Positions 9,470 through 19,207 of a stretch of 64,000 nucleotides of DNA are shown here, piece after piece (within the stretch, counting starts at the first letter, position 1; each line of letters begins with the position of its first letter). A program made the translations under genes and the position numbers. Origin of the DNA: Andalucia godoyi (lineage: Eukaryota > Discoba > Jakobea > Jakobida > Andaluciidae); contig VRVR01000038.1 in the NCBI GenBank assembly GCA_009859145.1, positions 186,001 through 250,000 on the forward strand, written 5' to 3'. Under the pieces are notes generated by a model. It made no database searches. It was given only the letters and a program-made list of their open reading frames with translations, and was not told the DNA's origin.

Positions 9470-11650
9470 ATGAAGTACCCGTTTGTTCGTCGGGACGAGG
9501 GTGCGGTGGTGGAAGCTCATGGGTACAGGGTGGCGGATCCGTATGTGTGGCTTGAAAATGAGAATTCTGACGAGTACAAGCAGTTTGTGGATGTGCAGGC
9601 GGAGTTCACGGAGGTGTTTTTGCAGAAAGAGTGCGGTGCGGTGCGCGAGAAGTTGCGGCTGAAATTGAAAGAGGGTGCAAATTATGAAAAGGTGACTTGT
9701 CCGTATGTTGTTAATGGATCATTGTTCTTTTCTCGAAATGAGGGACTGCAGAATCAGAGTGTTTTGCATGCGATTCGCGATGGCGTCAAGGACGGAAAGA
9801 TGCCTCCTCTTGGCCCGGAACTTGTTTCGGCCGCGAGGATCTTGATTGATCCCAACACCATTGAGGAAGATGGAACGGCTGCACTTTCCATTCAGTCTGT
9901 GTCGCCAGATGCAAAGTATCTTGCGTACTCCGTCAGCTACTCTGGCTCGGACTGGAACACCGGCAAGATCCGCGACATTGAGACAGGAAAAGATCTGGAT
10001 GACGTTATCAAATGGGTCAAGTTTTCGTCATTTTCATGGTCCAAGGACTCGAAGGGTTTCTTTTATTCGAGATATCCCGAGCCGACCGGCGGATATTCCG
10101 CGGCGCTCGAGGACCACAAGGTCTATTATCACCGCATTGGAGATGCGCAGAGCGAGGATACGTTGGTCTTCGAGTATCCTTTGGAGAAGAAGTGGTTCTT
10201 GCATGCTGGCGTATCAAACGATGGACTGTTCGCAGTCGTGACGATCCACGGATCCGCAGCTCCAGAGAATCTTGTCTTTGTCGCGCACATGGATCAGCTG
10301 ACAAAGAGCTTTCCGTCGTCAAAGCTCGAGTTTTGGCCATTGTTTGGGACAGAGCTGAAATTTGAGTACTCGTATGTGACGTCCTTGTCGAAGAATCCCA
10401 ATGTGATGCTGTTTCAGACTTCCAACGGTGCGCCAAAGCGGCGCATTATTGCCGTGACTTTGGATTCCGCTGAGAAGCGGATTGTTGGGGACTTTGTGGA
10501 AGTGGTGCCTGAAGATCCCGTACAGACCGTGAGCTTCACGGGAGAGTCTTCGGCGGATCGGTTGTTGATTGTGCGTCTCAAGGATGCGTATCACACAATG
10601 TTGCTGATTGACCTTTCGGATCTATCCAACGTGATCTCTTCCGAGCTTCCGTTGTCCTCTGGAATTTGCTCAGTTGTCGGATTGTCCACGTCGTTCGACG
10701 ACGATCACATCTTTGTGAAGACGGTTTCTTTCCACGATCCGGGAACAACCATTTATTTCAACATCAACACTCCTTCGGAACAACATGTCGTTTACCAAAC
10801 CGTCTGTGGCTCGTTTCCACAAAAGGACTTTGAGGTCTCGCATTCCTTTTACGAGTCTTTTGACGGAACCAAAGTTCCGATGTTTGTAGTCTCTCGGAAG
10901 TCGTACAGCGGACGCAAGCCAGGCCCTCGTGCGACGTATTTGTACGCGTACGGAGGCTTCAACATTTCGATGACTCCTTCTTTTTCGTCAAGTATCATGA
11001 CGTTTGTGAAGCACTTTGATGGAGTTTTTGCACTGGCGTGCATTCGTGGTGGGGGAGAATATGGGGCGGAAAAGTGGCACAAGGCAGCGATTCGCGAGAA
11101 GCGGTACGTGGCCTTCAATGATTTTCAGACCGCTGCCGAGCACCTGATCAAGCAAGGAACAACGTCTGCAAGCTTACTTTGTATTTCCGGCGGATCCAAC
11201 GGCGGCCTCCTCATGGGTGTGTGTGCAAATCAGCGACCAGATCTTTTCCGGTGCGTTGTTGTGCAGGTTCCTGTGCTGGATATGCTCAAGTTTCACAAGT
11301 TCACGGTCGGCGCAGCATGGAAAGCCGAGTATGGCGACCCAGATGTCGCGGGCGACTTTGAGTATTTGATCAAGTATTCCCCATACCACAACATTCGATC
11401 GGATGTTGTGTATCCTTTTGTTCTTGTAACCACCGGTGATCACGACGATCGCGTCATGCCCGCCCACGCTTTCAAGTACATTGCGCGGCTCCAGCACGAC
11501 AATGCCGAAAACCCAAATCCACTGATGGTACGAATCGAGAAGAAAGCCGGGCATGGAGCTGGAAAACCCACTTCAAAAATCATTGAGGAAAATGCCGACA
11601 TCTACGCATTCATGGCCAACGCGTGCGGCGCCCATTGGATTGACGAGTGA
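9470..11650 (+). CDS. prolyl oligopeptidase (S9A serine peptidase)
   Basis: 726 residues, the usual length for cytosolic prolyl endopeptidase, which cleaves short peptides after proline. The N-terminus (MKYPFVRRDE, then DPYVWLEN) matches the family start, followed by the seven-bladed propeller and the C-terminal alpha/beta-hydrolase domain. Catalytic triad: Ser576 in GGSNGG, Asp659 in DHDDRV and His695 in KAGHGAG. Arg661, which binds the substrate carboxylate in the family, is present. There is no signal peptide. The ATG is preceded by a long A-rich leader and, about 310 bp upstream, by copy 1 of the 169-bp repeat. POLA2 follows 211 bp after the stop on the same strand. Confidence 0.95.
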   Translation: MKYPFVRRDEGAVVEAHGYRVADPYVWLENENSDEYKQFVDVQAEFTEVFLQKECGAVREKLRLKLKEGANYEKVTCPYVVNGSLFFSRNEGLQNQSVLHAIRDGVKDGKMPPLGPELVSAARILIDPNTIEEDGTAALSIQSVSPDAKYLAYSVSYSGSDWNTGKIRDIETGKDLDDVIKWVKFSSFSWSKDSKGFFYSRYPEPTGGYSAALEDHKVYYHRIGDAQSEDTLVFEYPLEKKWFLHAGVSNDGLFAVVTIHGSAAPENLVFVAHMDQLTKSFPSSKLEFWPLFGTELKFEYSYVTSLSKNPNVMLFQTSNGAPKRRIIAVTLDSAEKRIVGDFVEVVPEDPVQTVSFTGESSADRLLIVRLKDAYHTMLLIDLSDLSNVISSELPLSSGICSVVGLSTSFDDDHIFVKTVSFHDPGTTIYFNINTPSEQHVVYQTVCGSFPQKDFEVSHSFYESFDGTKVPMFVVSRKSYSGRKPGPRATYLYAYGGFNISMTPSFSSSIMTFVKHFDGVFALACIRGGGEYGAEKWHKAAIREKRYVAFNDFQTAAEHLIKQGTTSASLLCISGGSNGGLLMGVCANQRPDLFRCVVVQVPVLDMLKFHKFTVGAAWKAEYGDPDVAGDFEYLIKYSPYHNIRSDVVYPFVLVTTGDHDDRVMPAHAFKYIARLQHDNAENPNPLMVRIEKKAGHGAGKPTSKIIEENADIYAFMANACGAHWIDE

Positions 11651-11861
11651 GCAATCCTCCAGCAGTTGTAGAATGCTGGCCCTTGTTCCTCCCGCCAAAA
11701 ATTATTGGGGTTTTTTCCCTCCAAATAAAACCCATTTTTTCCCTTTTCTATTTAATTTTTCTTTTGGTTTTTTTCTCATTTATTTATGTTGTTTTTCCTC
11801 TCTCCTTTTCAATTTGCATTGGTTGCATTTGCGTCAGTTTTACAAAAAAAAAGAGCCAAAG

Positions 11862-13607
11862 ATGGAGGATGTAAAGCATGAGCTTTCGTCTCGAAAATTG
11901 CAATTTTTGGAGCCTGATCTTCCAAGATTTGTGGAGCTTCAGAACCGGTTTCATTTGACGACATCGTTGCTGGTGTCGAAATGGGATGCATTTCTGCTGA
12001 ATCACAATGGTCTTTCTTCCAATTCATTTGAGATTTTTGCGACTGGACTTGCGAAACAAGCTTCTCGAAAACGCGAACGCGGAATGATGAATGCGGAGTC
12101 AATTGACAAGATCATCCATCCTTCTTCAGCCTCCTCGACCCCAACTTCTTCCTCCAACCCCAGTTTCAATTCCAATTCCAATTCCAACAGTATTAGTAAC
12201 AGTAGTGGTAGTGGTAGTGGAGTGATCAAGTCGATGGGTTCCCCCCCAGCGAGTGTGCCGAGCGTGGTGAAGAGAGCGAACAGTTCGGGGACGTCCACAA
12301 CGAGCGCCGCGGTTGGATCGCCTGGCTTTGCAAGTGTTCTTGGGTCTCCGCCGCAGCCAGCAACATCTGTGCTACGAGATCCAAAGACTTTGCTGTCGCA
12401 TAATGGATCCCTTCCTGCGTATTTCCGGTCTGGGAATGGATCCGATGCAGTTGTGTCGTTATCCGCAAAGAACGACTTGCCGAGATCAAAGTTCAGGTAC
12501 ATGTGGCAGCGAGCTGACGAGATTCGGATGGCGATGGAGGACATCATTTCGATCCGCGGGTCCAAGATTTTGCAGAATGCTGGAATCGACGAGTCGCTGC
12601 TCGTGTCTGCCAACCATGCGTCTGCCGAACCAGTGTTTGTTGTGGGAATGCTGGCACTGGACACATCGGTGCAGTACGGAAAGTTAAACTTGTTCTCCGC
12701 AGAACTTGTTGACGTGGATGGCAACGCGGTGAAACTTGACTTTCGTGATTATCTGCAAAATCAGCAGGCGAATGCAGAACAGAAAACGGAAGACAAGGAA
12801 AATGAGCAGCCCCAGAAGGCGGCGGTGGTCGAAGGGTTGTTTCCTGGACAAATCCTAGTTGTGCAAGGAATGAATGCCGACGGATCTACCTTAATGGTGC
12901 AAAACATCTTTTCCATTGCTCTTGGGCCTCTTAAGCAGCACCCCTTGATGCCAAAGTCGGACGCGGCGCAAGACCAAGGCAGTCCTGGATTCTCGATTTG
13001 TATTCTCGCCGGTCCTTTTGGAGGCTTTGTTCGGGACGCGCTCGCAAAAGCACGACTGTCTCATGCTGTGGTCGTCACGGGAATGCTCACGACGCTCGAG
13101 GAGCGTGCGATCCAGGAATTTCAGTCCGAGGCTGGCATTCCCGTGCTCGTCATTCCGTGTCACGAATCAGAGTCCTCGGACTTCTGTGTGTTTCCTCAAC
13201 CGGGAAATCCGTGCATTGTCGAAGTATCCACAAATCAAAGCAGCTTCTCGCCACTGAGTGTCGGTTTCGTTTCTGTGGATGTTCTTGCGGGGCTTGCAAA
13301 GGAGGAAATGGCGCTCGTGAAGGACCGTGATCGATTTGCATCGTTGTGCCGGCATCTTTTGGACCAAGGCTCATTTTATCCTCTGGTTCCCCCGGCGGAC
13401 AACATTCCCATGGACCTGACATTGTTGGATAAGCTGCAGTTTGCAGATCGACCAAACGTCATAGTGCTTCCGTCGGTGTTGCAACATTTTGTTAAGGATG
13501 TTGATGGAACCATATGCATCAACCCCCGACTTATGCAAAATCGCCAGCTTGCCACTATTCATGTGGGCGCTGATTCTCAAATCCGAGTGGATGTAGAGCG
13601 TATATAA
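11862..13607 (+). CDS. POLA2: DNA polymerase alpha B subunit
   Basis: 581 residues from the ATG at 11862 (MEDVKHELSSRKL). The open frame extends 103 codons further upstream, but that part is T-rich leader and overlaps the end of the prolyl oligopeptidase gene, so I reject it. Residues about 1-65 form a helical N-terminal domain and 75-185 a Ser/Asn-rich linker. Then follow an OB-like region and a C-terminal inactivated calcineurin-like phosphoesterase domain (about 370-560). The ending reads PNVIVLPSVLQHFVKDVDG, then ICINPRL, characteristic of POLA2, which tethers primase/pol alpha at replication forks. The N-terminal linker is poorly conserved in this family, so its low complexity is not surprising. 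Confidence 0.9.
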   Translation: MEDVKHELSSRKLQFLEPDLPRFVELQNRFHLTTSLLVSKWDAFLLNHNGLSSNSFEIFATGLAKQASRKRERGMMNAESIDKIIHPSSASSTPTSSSNPSFNSNSNSNSISNSSGSGSGVIKSMGSPPASVPSVVKRANSSGTSTTSAAVGSPGFASVLGSPPQPATSVLRDPKTLLSHNGSLPAYFRSGNGSDAVVSLSAKNDLPRSKFRYMWQRADEIRMAMEDIISIRGSKILQNAGIDESLLVSANHASAEPVFVVGMLALDTSVQYGKLNLFSAELVDVDGNAVKLDFRDYLQNQQANAEQKTEDKENEQPQKAAVVEGLFPGQILVVQGMNADGSTLMVQNIFSIALGPLKQHPLMPKSDAAQDQGSPGFSICILAGPFGGFVRDALAKARLSHAVVVTGMLTTLEERAIQEFQSEAGIPVLVIPCHESESSDFCVFPQPGNPCIVEVSTNQSSFSPLSVGFVSVDVLAGLAKEEMALVKDRDRFASLCRHLLDQGSFYPLVPPADNIPMDLTLLDKLQFADRPNVIVLPSVLQHFVKDVDGTICINPRLMQNRQLATIHVGADSQIRVDVERI

Positions 13608-13857
13608 CTGTACTGTTGTTGGATGTGGATGCAAATGGACACGCTGAAAAATAAAATAAGTAAATAATTTGTTAAAAAGAAAGAAAGAAATAGAGACAGA
13701 GAGACATGGAGAGAGAGAGAGAGAGAGAGAGCAATCGAAACGACAAAAAAAAACAGCCAAGATACATCTGAAATATACTGAAAATCGCAGCGGAAACCAC
13801 TAGAACAAAAACAAGTAGAACAGAAAGAGATCAAAAAATGGGGACGCTGTTCCAACG
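13608..13857. repeat. convergent spacer with GA microsatellite
   Basis: A 250-bp spacer between the convergent ends of POLA2 and the next gene. It holds a (GA)n run at about 13709-13731 and A-rich sequence. Probably both 3' UTRs. Confidence 0.6.
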
Positions 13858-16242
13858 TTACGCAGACTTCTTCTTCAACACGCTCCGGAAATCGAATTGT
13901 TGCAAGCCGGTGTCCGTCACTACAACATTGGCGCCCCGTGGAGCCGCAACTGCGGGTGGGGGCGGAGAAGTCGCTCGGTCTGGCGTCTTTGCGCCATTTG
14001 AAGGCACTTTCTCATTGGATGCATCCGGCGCCGAGGCATTCGCAGTCGTTGCAACAGCTGGCTCGGGGATTGCCTCTGTCTTGGGAACGCCATGTTGCTT
14101 CTCTTCTGCTGCAGACACAACTGGGGCAGGGGCAGGGGCAGGGGCAGGGGCAGGGGCAGGGGCAGGGGCACTCTGAGCAGTGGTTTCTGGAGACACAGGC
14201 CGCGATCGCACAGGCTTCAAAAGAGACACGGATACCACAGGCGTCGATGCAGATGGTGCAGTGGACAAAACAGGAGGAGATTGTTTCAAAGAACTTGTGG
14301 TCTGTGCAGTAGTTGCCGCGAATGAGGAGGGATCCGGGGAAACCGGTCTTGATCGCACAGGTCTTGGGGGTGCCATGCTTGCCGCAGACGATACTGGTGG
14401 AGGAGCAGGAGCTGCTGCCTCGGAAGCACCTCGAGCTGTGTTGGAACGTTGGCGAGCAGAGCTGGCATCGACGCCAAGCGAATTTCCTGACGAATCAGAA
14501 GCCGCTGCAGTAGTGGCTGCGTATGTTGTGCTCGATGGTCGGTCACGGCGACTTGGCGGTTCTGGCTTCGCAGCCTTGAGGCGTGTAAATTCAGGGGTCT
14601 TTTCAGCATCCGAGGGCTTATCCACGCGAATCGTAGCCTTCTCGACTGGCTTTTCGACGACGTCCTGTTTCTCAATAGATTCTTCCTTCTCCACAACAAC
14701 ATGCACTTTTTCAAAGGATTTTTCGCCAGACGGAGAAACCCGTTCCGCAGGCGAGGTTTCCGCAGCTGTGCTGGGCGTTTTTGGAGGTACTTGCAAAACG
14801 GGTTTCATCTGCGTCTGAACCTTTGATCCAAACGCCTTCCTTTCTCCAGTGCTTGACGCCGACGCCGATGACGCGTGTTGCGGAAGCTGGTCGTTTTCAG
14901 CGTGGGCGTCCAGACCCTTGCTCGTTTCTGCACCAAATGACTGAGATCCACGGTGCGGAGAAACTCTGGCGGACGTTCGAGGGCTGGGAGCGACTGGTTG
15001 GAGTGTATTCGAGCTGGAAGATGAACTCTGGGCATCTGGAATCTCCGAGATTGAAGCAGAGCTACGCTGATTCCTCTTTGCAAGCGCCTTTTGCAGTTCA
15101 TTAAAATCGCCCAGTGCCGACGATCTCGCACTTGGAGTCCCCGCGTGCAGAGAGCTAGATGACGCTGAGGAGGCCACGCTCGTCGGTGTTGACGAAGCCG
15201 ACCCCGCAGCTGAGGACGAATCTCCTTCCGATGCTGGTGCGGTCTTGTGTGTCTTCTTCAGCATCATCTCCAGTTCGTTCTTCATATTCCCAGCAATTCC
15301 ATGTCGCTTTGCACCAGGAGGCGAAGTGCTCGGAGACCCAACCACATTCGACGGTTTCTCTCCAACAGCCAAGGGCGTCGCAGAGGGTACTGCAATCGAC
15401 GGTGCCCCAGTTGCTGTCGATGAAGTACGGCTACCACTCCTGTTATTACCATCACTACCACCATTACTATTATAATTATGATTATTGCTGTTAGCGTTGG
15501 CGTTGGCGCGGCTGCTTGTATCGTTGCCACTGCTGGGCATTGGAGTCGACGAGGAAACCAAGTTTGGAGTGGGCAACGACACTGGAACTGCAGATGATGC
15601 AGAAGAGCCTGGATTCGTGATGGCGACATTTGCCGGTTGTCGGCGGCCTGCTCGCCCGGGACGACCCTTTGCAAGATGCAGCAAACCGTCCGCAGCAGGG
15701 ATCTCATCTGGATTCACAACCATTTTCACCGCGACTCGCTCCCCCTCTCTCCTCCTTTCATTCTCTTTTTCTCTTTCCGTCTCCTTTCCGTCTCCTTCTT
15801 CTGCATGCATAGGAGCCTCAGGGCGCCTGTGTGTCGACTGCGCCGCAGACAAAGAGGATGGATGGCGGTCCTCGTTTGGATGCGCAAGCGGATTTGCTTG
15901 GAAAACCGAGATTCCTCTCTTATCTCGAGTCGCGTCCTTCCTAGTCGTGGCTATCGTGGCGGTGGCCTCTGCAGCAATCCGATCGTGCACCGCTGAGTTG
16001 TTCGTCAACAGCGAATGCACCATCACCGCAAGATACACGCCGTACTGCTGGTGCGGAAGACACGCCTTGATTCCCGGCTCATGCACAGCCCAGTCAAAAG
16101 GTGTCTCATTGGACTCAGACACACTCGACGACGAATGAATACTCGCTTGCGACACGGCATATGCCTCTATATCACGGATCCCAGGATACCGTGTCAGCAG
16201 ATCAAGAGCCACCGAAAACGCCTCTGATTCGCGATTCGACAT
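13858..16242 (-). CDS. low-complexity protein with C-terminal DFRxxL-like motif, unknown
   Basis: 794 residues. The first ~85 are the only globular-looking part (ALDLLTRYPGIRDIEAYAV, later HQQYGVYLAVMVHSLL). The remainder is Ser/Ala/Pro-rich and probably disordered, with Asn/Gly repeats and a Pro-Ala run encoded by the hexamer array at 14123-14170. A related phrase recurs in the C-terminal third (LKPVRSRPVSPE near codon 645, PPRPVRSRPVSPD near codon 605). The last residues read FDFRSVLKKKSA. DFRxxL motifs are the F-actin-binding repeats of myosin light chain kinase, so an actin-linked role is possible but rests on one short motif. No family assigned. Confidence 0.75.
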   Translation of the reverse strand: MSNRESEAFSVALDLLTRYPGIRDIEAYAVSQASIHSSSSVSESNETPFDWAVHEPGIKACLPHQQYGVYLAVMVHSLLTNNSAVHDRIAAEATATIATTRKDATRDKRGISVFQANPLAHPNEDRHPSSLSAAQSTHRRPEAPMHAEEGDGKETEREKENERRREGERVAVKMVVNPDEIPAADGLLHLAKGRPGRAGRRQPANVAITNPGSSASSAVPVSLPTPNLVSSSTPMPSSGNDTSSRANANANSNNHNYNSNGGSDGNNRSGSRTSSTATGAPSIAVPSATPLAVGEKPSNVVGSPSTSPPGAKRHGIAGNMKNELEMMLKKTHKTAPASEGDSSSAAGSASSTPTSVASSASSSSLHAGTPSARSSALGDFNELQKALAKRNQRSSASISEIPDAQSSSSSSNTLQPVAPSPRTSARVSPHRGSQSFGAETSKGLDAHAENDQLPQHASSASASSTGERKAFGSKVQTQMKPVLQVPPKTPSTAAETSPAERVSPSGEKSFEKVHVVVEKEESIEKQDVVEKPVEKATIRVDKPSDAEKTPEFTRLKAAKPEPPSRRDRPSSTTYAATTAAASDSSGNSLGVDASSARQRSNTARGASEAAAPAPPPVSSAASMAPPRPVRSRPVSPDPSSFAATTAQTTSSLKQSPPVLSTAPSASTPVVSVSLLKPVRSRPVSPETTAQSAPAPAPAPAPAPAPAPVVSAAEEKQHGVPKTEAIPEPAVATTANASAPDASNEKVPSNGAKTPDRATSPPPPAVAAPRGANVVVTDTGLQQFDFRSVLKKKSA
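14123..14170 (+). repeat. (GGGGCA)8 hexanucleotide array, G-quadruplex prone
   Basis: Eight exact tandem copies of GGGGCA on the plus strand. The repeat lies inside the minus-strand low-complexity gene, where it encodes alternating Pro-Ala. Eight G4 runs separated by two bases make a strong G-quadruplex candidate on the non-coding strand. Confidence 0.9.
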
Positions 16243-16674
16243 ATTCTATTTTGATGATCGCCCTTTTTTCTCACCGTTCCTTCAGCTCTGCGTGAAAAAT
16301 TATTAAAATTTGAATTTAAAAACAAAAACTGAAACTGAAACTAAAACTGAAACTGAAACTGAAACTGAAATCAAAAACAATACAGCAAATATAGGACTTC
16401 TTTTGTGAATTCCAGGCTGATTTTTGACCGCCAGCCACGACCATTGAGTCCGTGGAAGTGCAGGGCTGTTCTAGCATCAACTCGGCAGGCTGAAGATGAG
16501 GAGCATTTTACAGTCGATTTCTTGTTATTTTCACAGCAGCCTGCAGTTGTTGCAGTTGTTGCAGTTGTTGCAGTTGTTGCAGTTGTTGCAGTTGTTGCAG
16601 TTGTTGTTGTTGGCGTTTCCATTGCATTGCGACGTGTGAACGGCGGGTCGAGGGCGTCAGAAGACAGAGAGTGA
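16243..16674. repeat. divergent spacer with two tandem repeats
   Basis: A 432-bp spacer between divergent genes. It has an AAACTG-type array (16324-16371) and a GTTGCA hexamer array (about 16548-16605). No gene seen. The promoters of both neighbours should be here. Confidence 0.7.
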
Positions 16675-17520
16675 ATGGCGCGTGAAAGTGGGGTGTTCTT
16701 GGTGGTTGCAATTGTATTTGTAGTACAATTGGTGCATCTCCCGCTGCTGTTTGCGTGGTTTCCTCTGACTCACGAGTATATGGGCTGTGCACACACACCC
16801 GTTTCACCGCTTCCTGCGCCGCTGCCGTCTTTTTGTGCGGGCGCAGCATCACCAGATGCTCTCAAGCTGGTGTCTGGTTCGCTGCATTCGTTTGAGTTCG
16901 CGTGCCTCCTCGCATCTGTTGCACTTTCTCCCAATCCCAACTCGACGCACTCGAGCGCATCGCTTGGCGCGTTTGCTCTGGGGTTCGGGACCCATCTTGT
17001 CCACGACGCAATTGGGCATCATGCAAATGGGTTCCTGACACCCGAGCACGACCATCCTCTGGAGTTTGCAACAGATGCATTTGTGTTCCATGGCATGGGT
17101 TTCCGAGTGCTCGAGCATTTTCCGCGGGACTGTGCTGTGCCGGTGGCTTCCGTTGCTGCATCCTACACGAACACCTCGCAGCAGATCGTTGTAGACGCAA
17201 TTGAAAAGTTCAATGCGGGGCTCGATGCCCTTGCGCTGCTGCTGGTTCCGTACGACAGGGAGGTGTACCAGCCGGAAATGAGAGACTGGTCTGTTTGTGG
17301 CACGCAGGCTGCGTGGGAGACTGTGCTGAGCGAGTGGCAAACTTCCCTTGCGTGGGTCGAAAAGTCTGTTATGCTCTGGATGGATGCAGCAAGAAGTGTG
17401 TGTGCAACGTCGAAGGGAGCAGAAGAGGCCGTTCGGAATGGAACTGCAATCGCTGCGCTCGTGGATAAGACCGTCCAAGACCTTTTTCACGCTCACAACG
17501 GAACCGTGTGTCCAGCCTAG
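16675..17520 (+). CDS. secreted zinc-dependent phospholipase C / S1-P1-like protein
   Basis: 281 residues with an N-terminal hydrophobic segment (VFLVVAIVFVVQLVHLPLL) that acts as signal peptide or anchor. The mature part begins WFPLTHEYMG. A His/Asp-rich core, FGTHLVHDAIGHH followed by TPEHDHPLEF, recalls the HxxxD...H zinc site of zinc-dependent phospholipase C (the catalytic domain of GPI-phospholipase D). N-glycosylation sequons (NST, NTS, NGT) fit a secretory protein. The family call rests on motif spacing, not alignment. No second domain is present, so it is much shorter than GPLD1. Confidence 0.6.
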   Translation: MARESGVFLVVAIVFVVQLVHLPLLFAWFPLTHEYMGCAHTPVSPLPAPLPSFCAGAASPDALKLVSGSLHSFEFACLLASVALSPNPNSTHSSASLGAFALGFGTHLVHDAIGHHANGFLTPEHDHPLEFATDAFVFHGMGFRVLEHFPRDCAVPVASVAASYTNTSQQIVVDAIEKFNAGLDALALLLVPYDREVYQPEMRDWSVCGTQAAWETVLSEWQTSLAWVEKSVMLWMDAARSVCATSKGAEEAVRNGTAIAALVDKTVQDLFHAHNGTVCPA

Positions 17521-17784
17521 ACAGGCAGAAGCAGCGCATCTGTCATACCTACCGACCAACGTTCTGGGCAGCCCCCCGCCTTTTCGTTTTTAAAAAAAAT
17601 GCAGTCATCATAACAGTAATAGCATTTACTAGTAGTGTCTGTTAAACAAAAAAAAAAAAAGGAAAAAGAAAGAGTGCAAAAGCGGAATGTTTGCCACAAG
17701 AAGAGAAAGGGGGGACGGGAGGTGAACACAACAACAACAACGCAACGCACTTTGAAAAGAAAACTTGGAGCACGGAAGCAAGCA
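17521..17784. other. convergent 3' spacer
   Basis: 264 bp between convergent genes, A-rich, with CAACAACAAC. No gene seen. Confidence 0.5.
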
Positions 17785-18861
17785 CTACATTTGTGCATAA
17801 ATACCTCCCGAGTCAACTGGATCATCGGGGCTTCGTGGAAGCGAGCCAGCAGCAGAAGAATCGCTGGTTGCGGACGGCGATTGAGAATCGAACAGCGACA
17901 TGTACCGCTGTCGAATTCCGAATCGTCGAAAGAGATAGTCTGGGTCCTGGTTGAACTTGATCCATCCAACCTGTCTTCTTACGCGGGGAATCGGCAACTT
18001 TGAATGTGTCAGCAGCCTTTGTTTTCCGATCCACAAAAACAGACCATCGAGAAGGGCGCAGATAAACGCGAGGACGCACGCCGCAATGACCATTCCGAAC
18101 GCGGGTCCAAGTGTGAATCCGTACAGAGACGACGACGAATCAGAATCATCGTCGTTGGAACGGAATCTGCTGCCAAGGTTCCCATGGTTATCATTTGCGG
18201 AGTACACGATTAGGCCAATCGCCAGGAGTACCGCAGCGCTCAGCGAAGAAAACAGCCGGAGCTGCGCAGTTTCCACGAACCTTTTGAACGCCCCGAGTTC
18301 CTCAGTCGTGCCGAGTCTGCGAACGCAAAACATGAACGCAAAGAAAATGTCCAGGATCATCAGCGCCATGGAGAACACAAGGAATGCAAATCCTGCGAGA
18401 AAGAACGGCTGAGAGTTCCCAAGAGCCGCAGCAAACTGTTTCCACTCATTGCATTTTGAAAACCCCATGAAGCAAATGTCGTTCACAAGCTGTCCAAACG
18501 AATCGAAGGTCACGAGCCTGGAGCAGTCTGCAGACGATTTGCTGCCCGTAGTGGGCGAGTTGCATGTGTCGATCAAGACGCGCATCGACGCACTCACGAA
18601 CATCGCAGCAGTCGACACCTTCTGCGGCGCAACCATCTGAAAAAACTCCGCGACGACCTCAGGCGAGCGCCCAGAAACCAAGCACGGACCTTCAATGAAC
18701 ACGTTAATCCCAATGCACTGGATCCATGCAGTGTCCCACGCAGTACTGAACAAAACAACCGCACTTAGCACCAGCACAGGCACACAAAACACAAACGTAA
18801 TCATCGTCCAGACAGCCGTCAACGTCGAAGATCCTCGTCTCCATATCCCATCCGCATCCAT
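17785..18861 (-). CDS. four-transmembrane protein, claudin/SUR7-like topology
   Basis: 358 residues with hydrophobic helices at about 14-38, 153-180, 204-221 and 249-276. The large loop between TM1 and TM2 contains six cysteines (about 49, 60, 100, 113, 130, 137), the topology of claudin/PMP22/SUR7 proteins. A Ser/Asp-rich loop lies between TM3 and TM4. The cytosolic tail has many Ser/Pro. Sequence identity to those families is not obvious, so only the architecture is claimed. Confidence 0.75.
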   Translation of the reverse strand: MDADGIWRRGSSTLTAVWTMITFVFCVPVLVLSAVVLFSTAWDTAWIQCIGINVFIEGPCLVSGRSPEVVAEFFQMVAPQKVSTAAMFVSASMRVLIDTCNSPTTGSKSSADCSRLVTFDSFGQLVNDICFMGFSKCNEWKQFAAALGNSQPFFLAGFAFLVFSMALMILDIFFAFMFCVRRLGTTEELGAFKRFVETAQLRLFSSLSAAVLLAIGLIVYSANDNHGNLGSRFRSNDDDSDSSSSLYGFTLGPAFGMVIAACVLAFICALLDGLFLWIGKQRLLTHSKLPIPRVRRQVGWIKFNQDPDYLFRRFGIRQRYMSLFDSQSPSATSDSSAAGSLPRSPDDPVDSGGIYAQM

Positions 18862-19207
18862 CCTACTCTATCCCTACCCGTATACCCAAACCTAAGAAAA
18901 TTCCTAGTCCCGAAACAGACCCGCCTTTCTCTTATCCTTATCGTTCCACAGACGCTATTATTACCGATGAATAATAGCACGTCATTGTTATGCATATACG
19001 GAAGTATCCATAAGCAGCAGACACGGTCGACACTGGCCGACACTAGCACGTTTGTTTCACAGGCATTCGTGCTTACACACGCTCGGCCAAAATTCAGCCG
19101 GTGACACAGGCTCTGCATTTTCGACACTCTTTAATGTAGCATCCATAGCCATCTATTCTATCATTCGTTGGTTTGGTTTTTTGGTTTCACTTTTTTAATT
19201 CAAATAT

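Noticed and set aside
11553-11861. Upstream 103-codon extension of the POLA2 frame
   Set aside because: It overlaps the prolyl oligopeptidase gene and then reads Phe/Leu-rich leader. The ATG at 11862 starts the recognisable protein.
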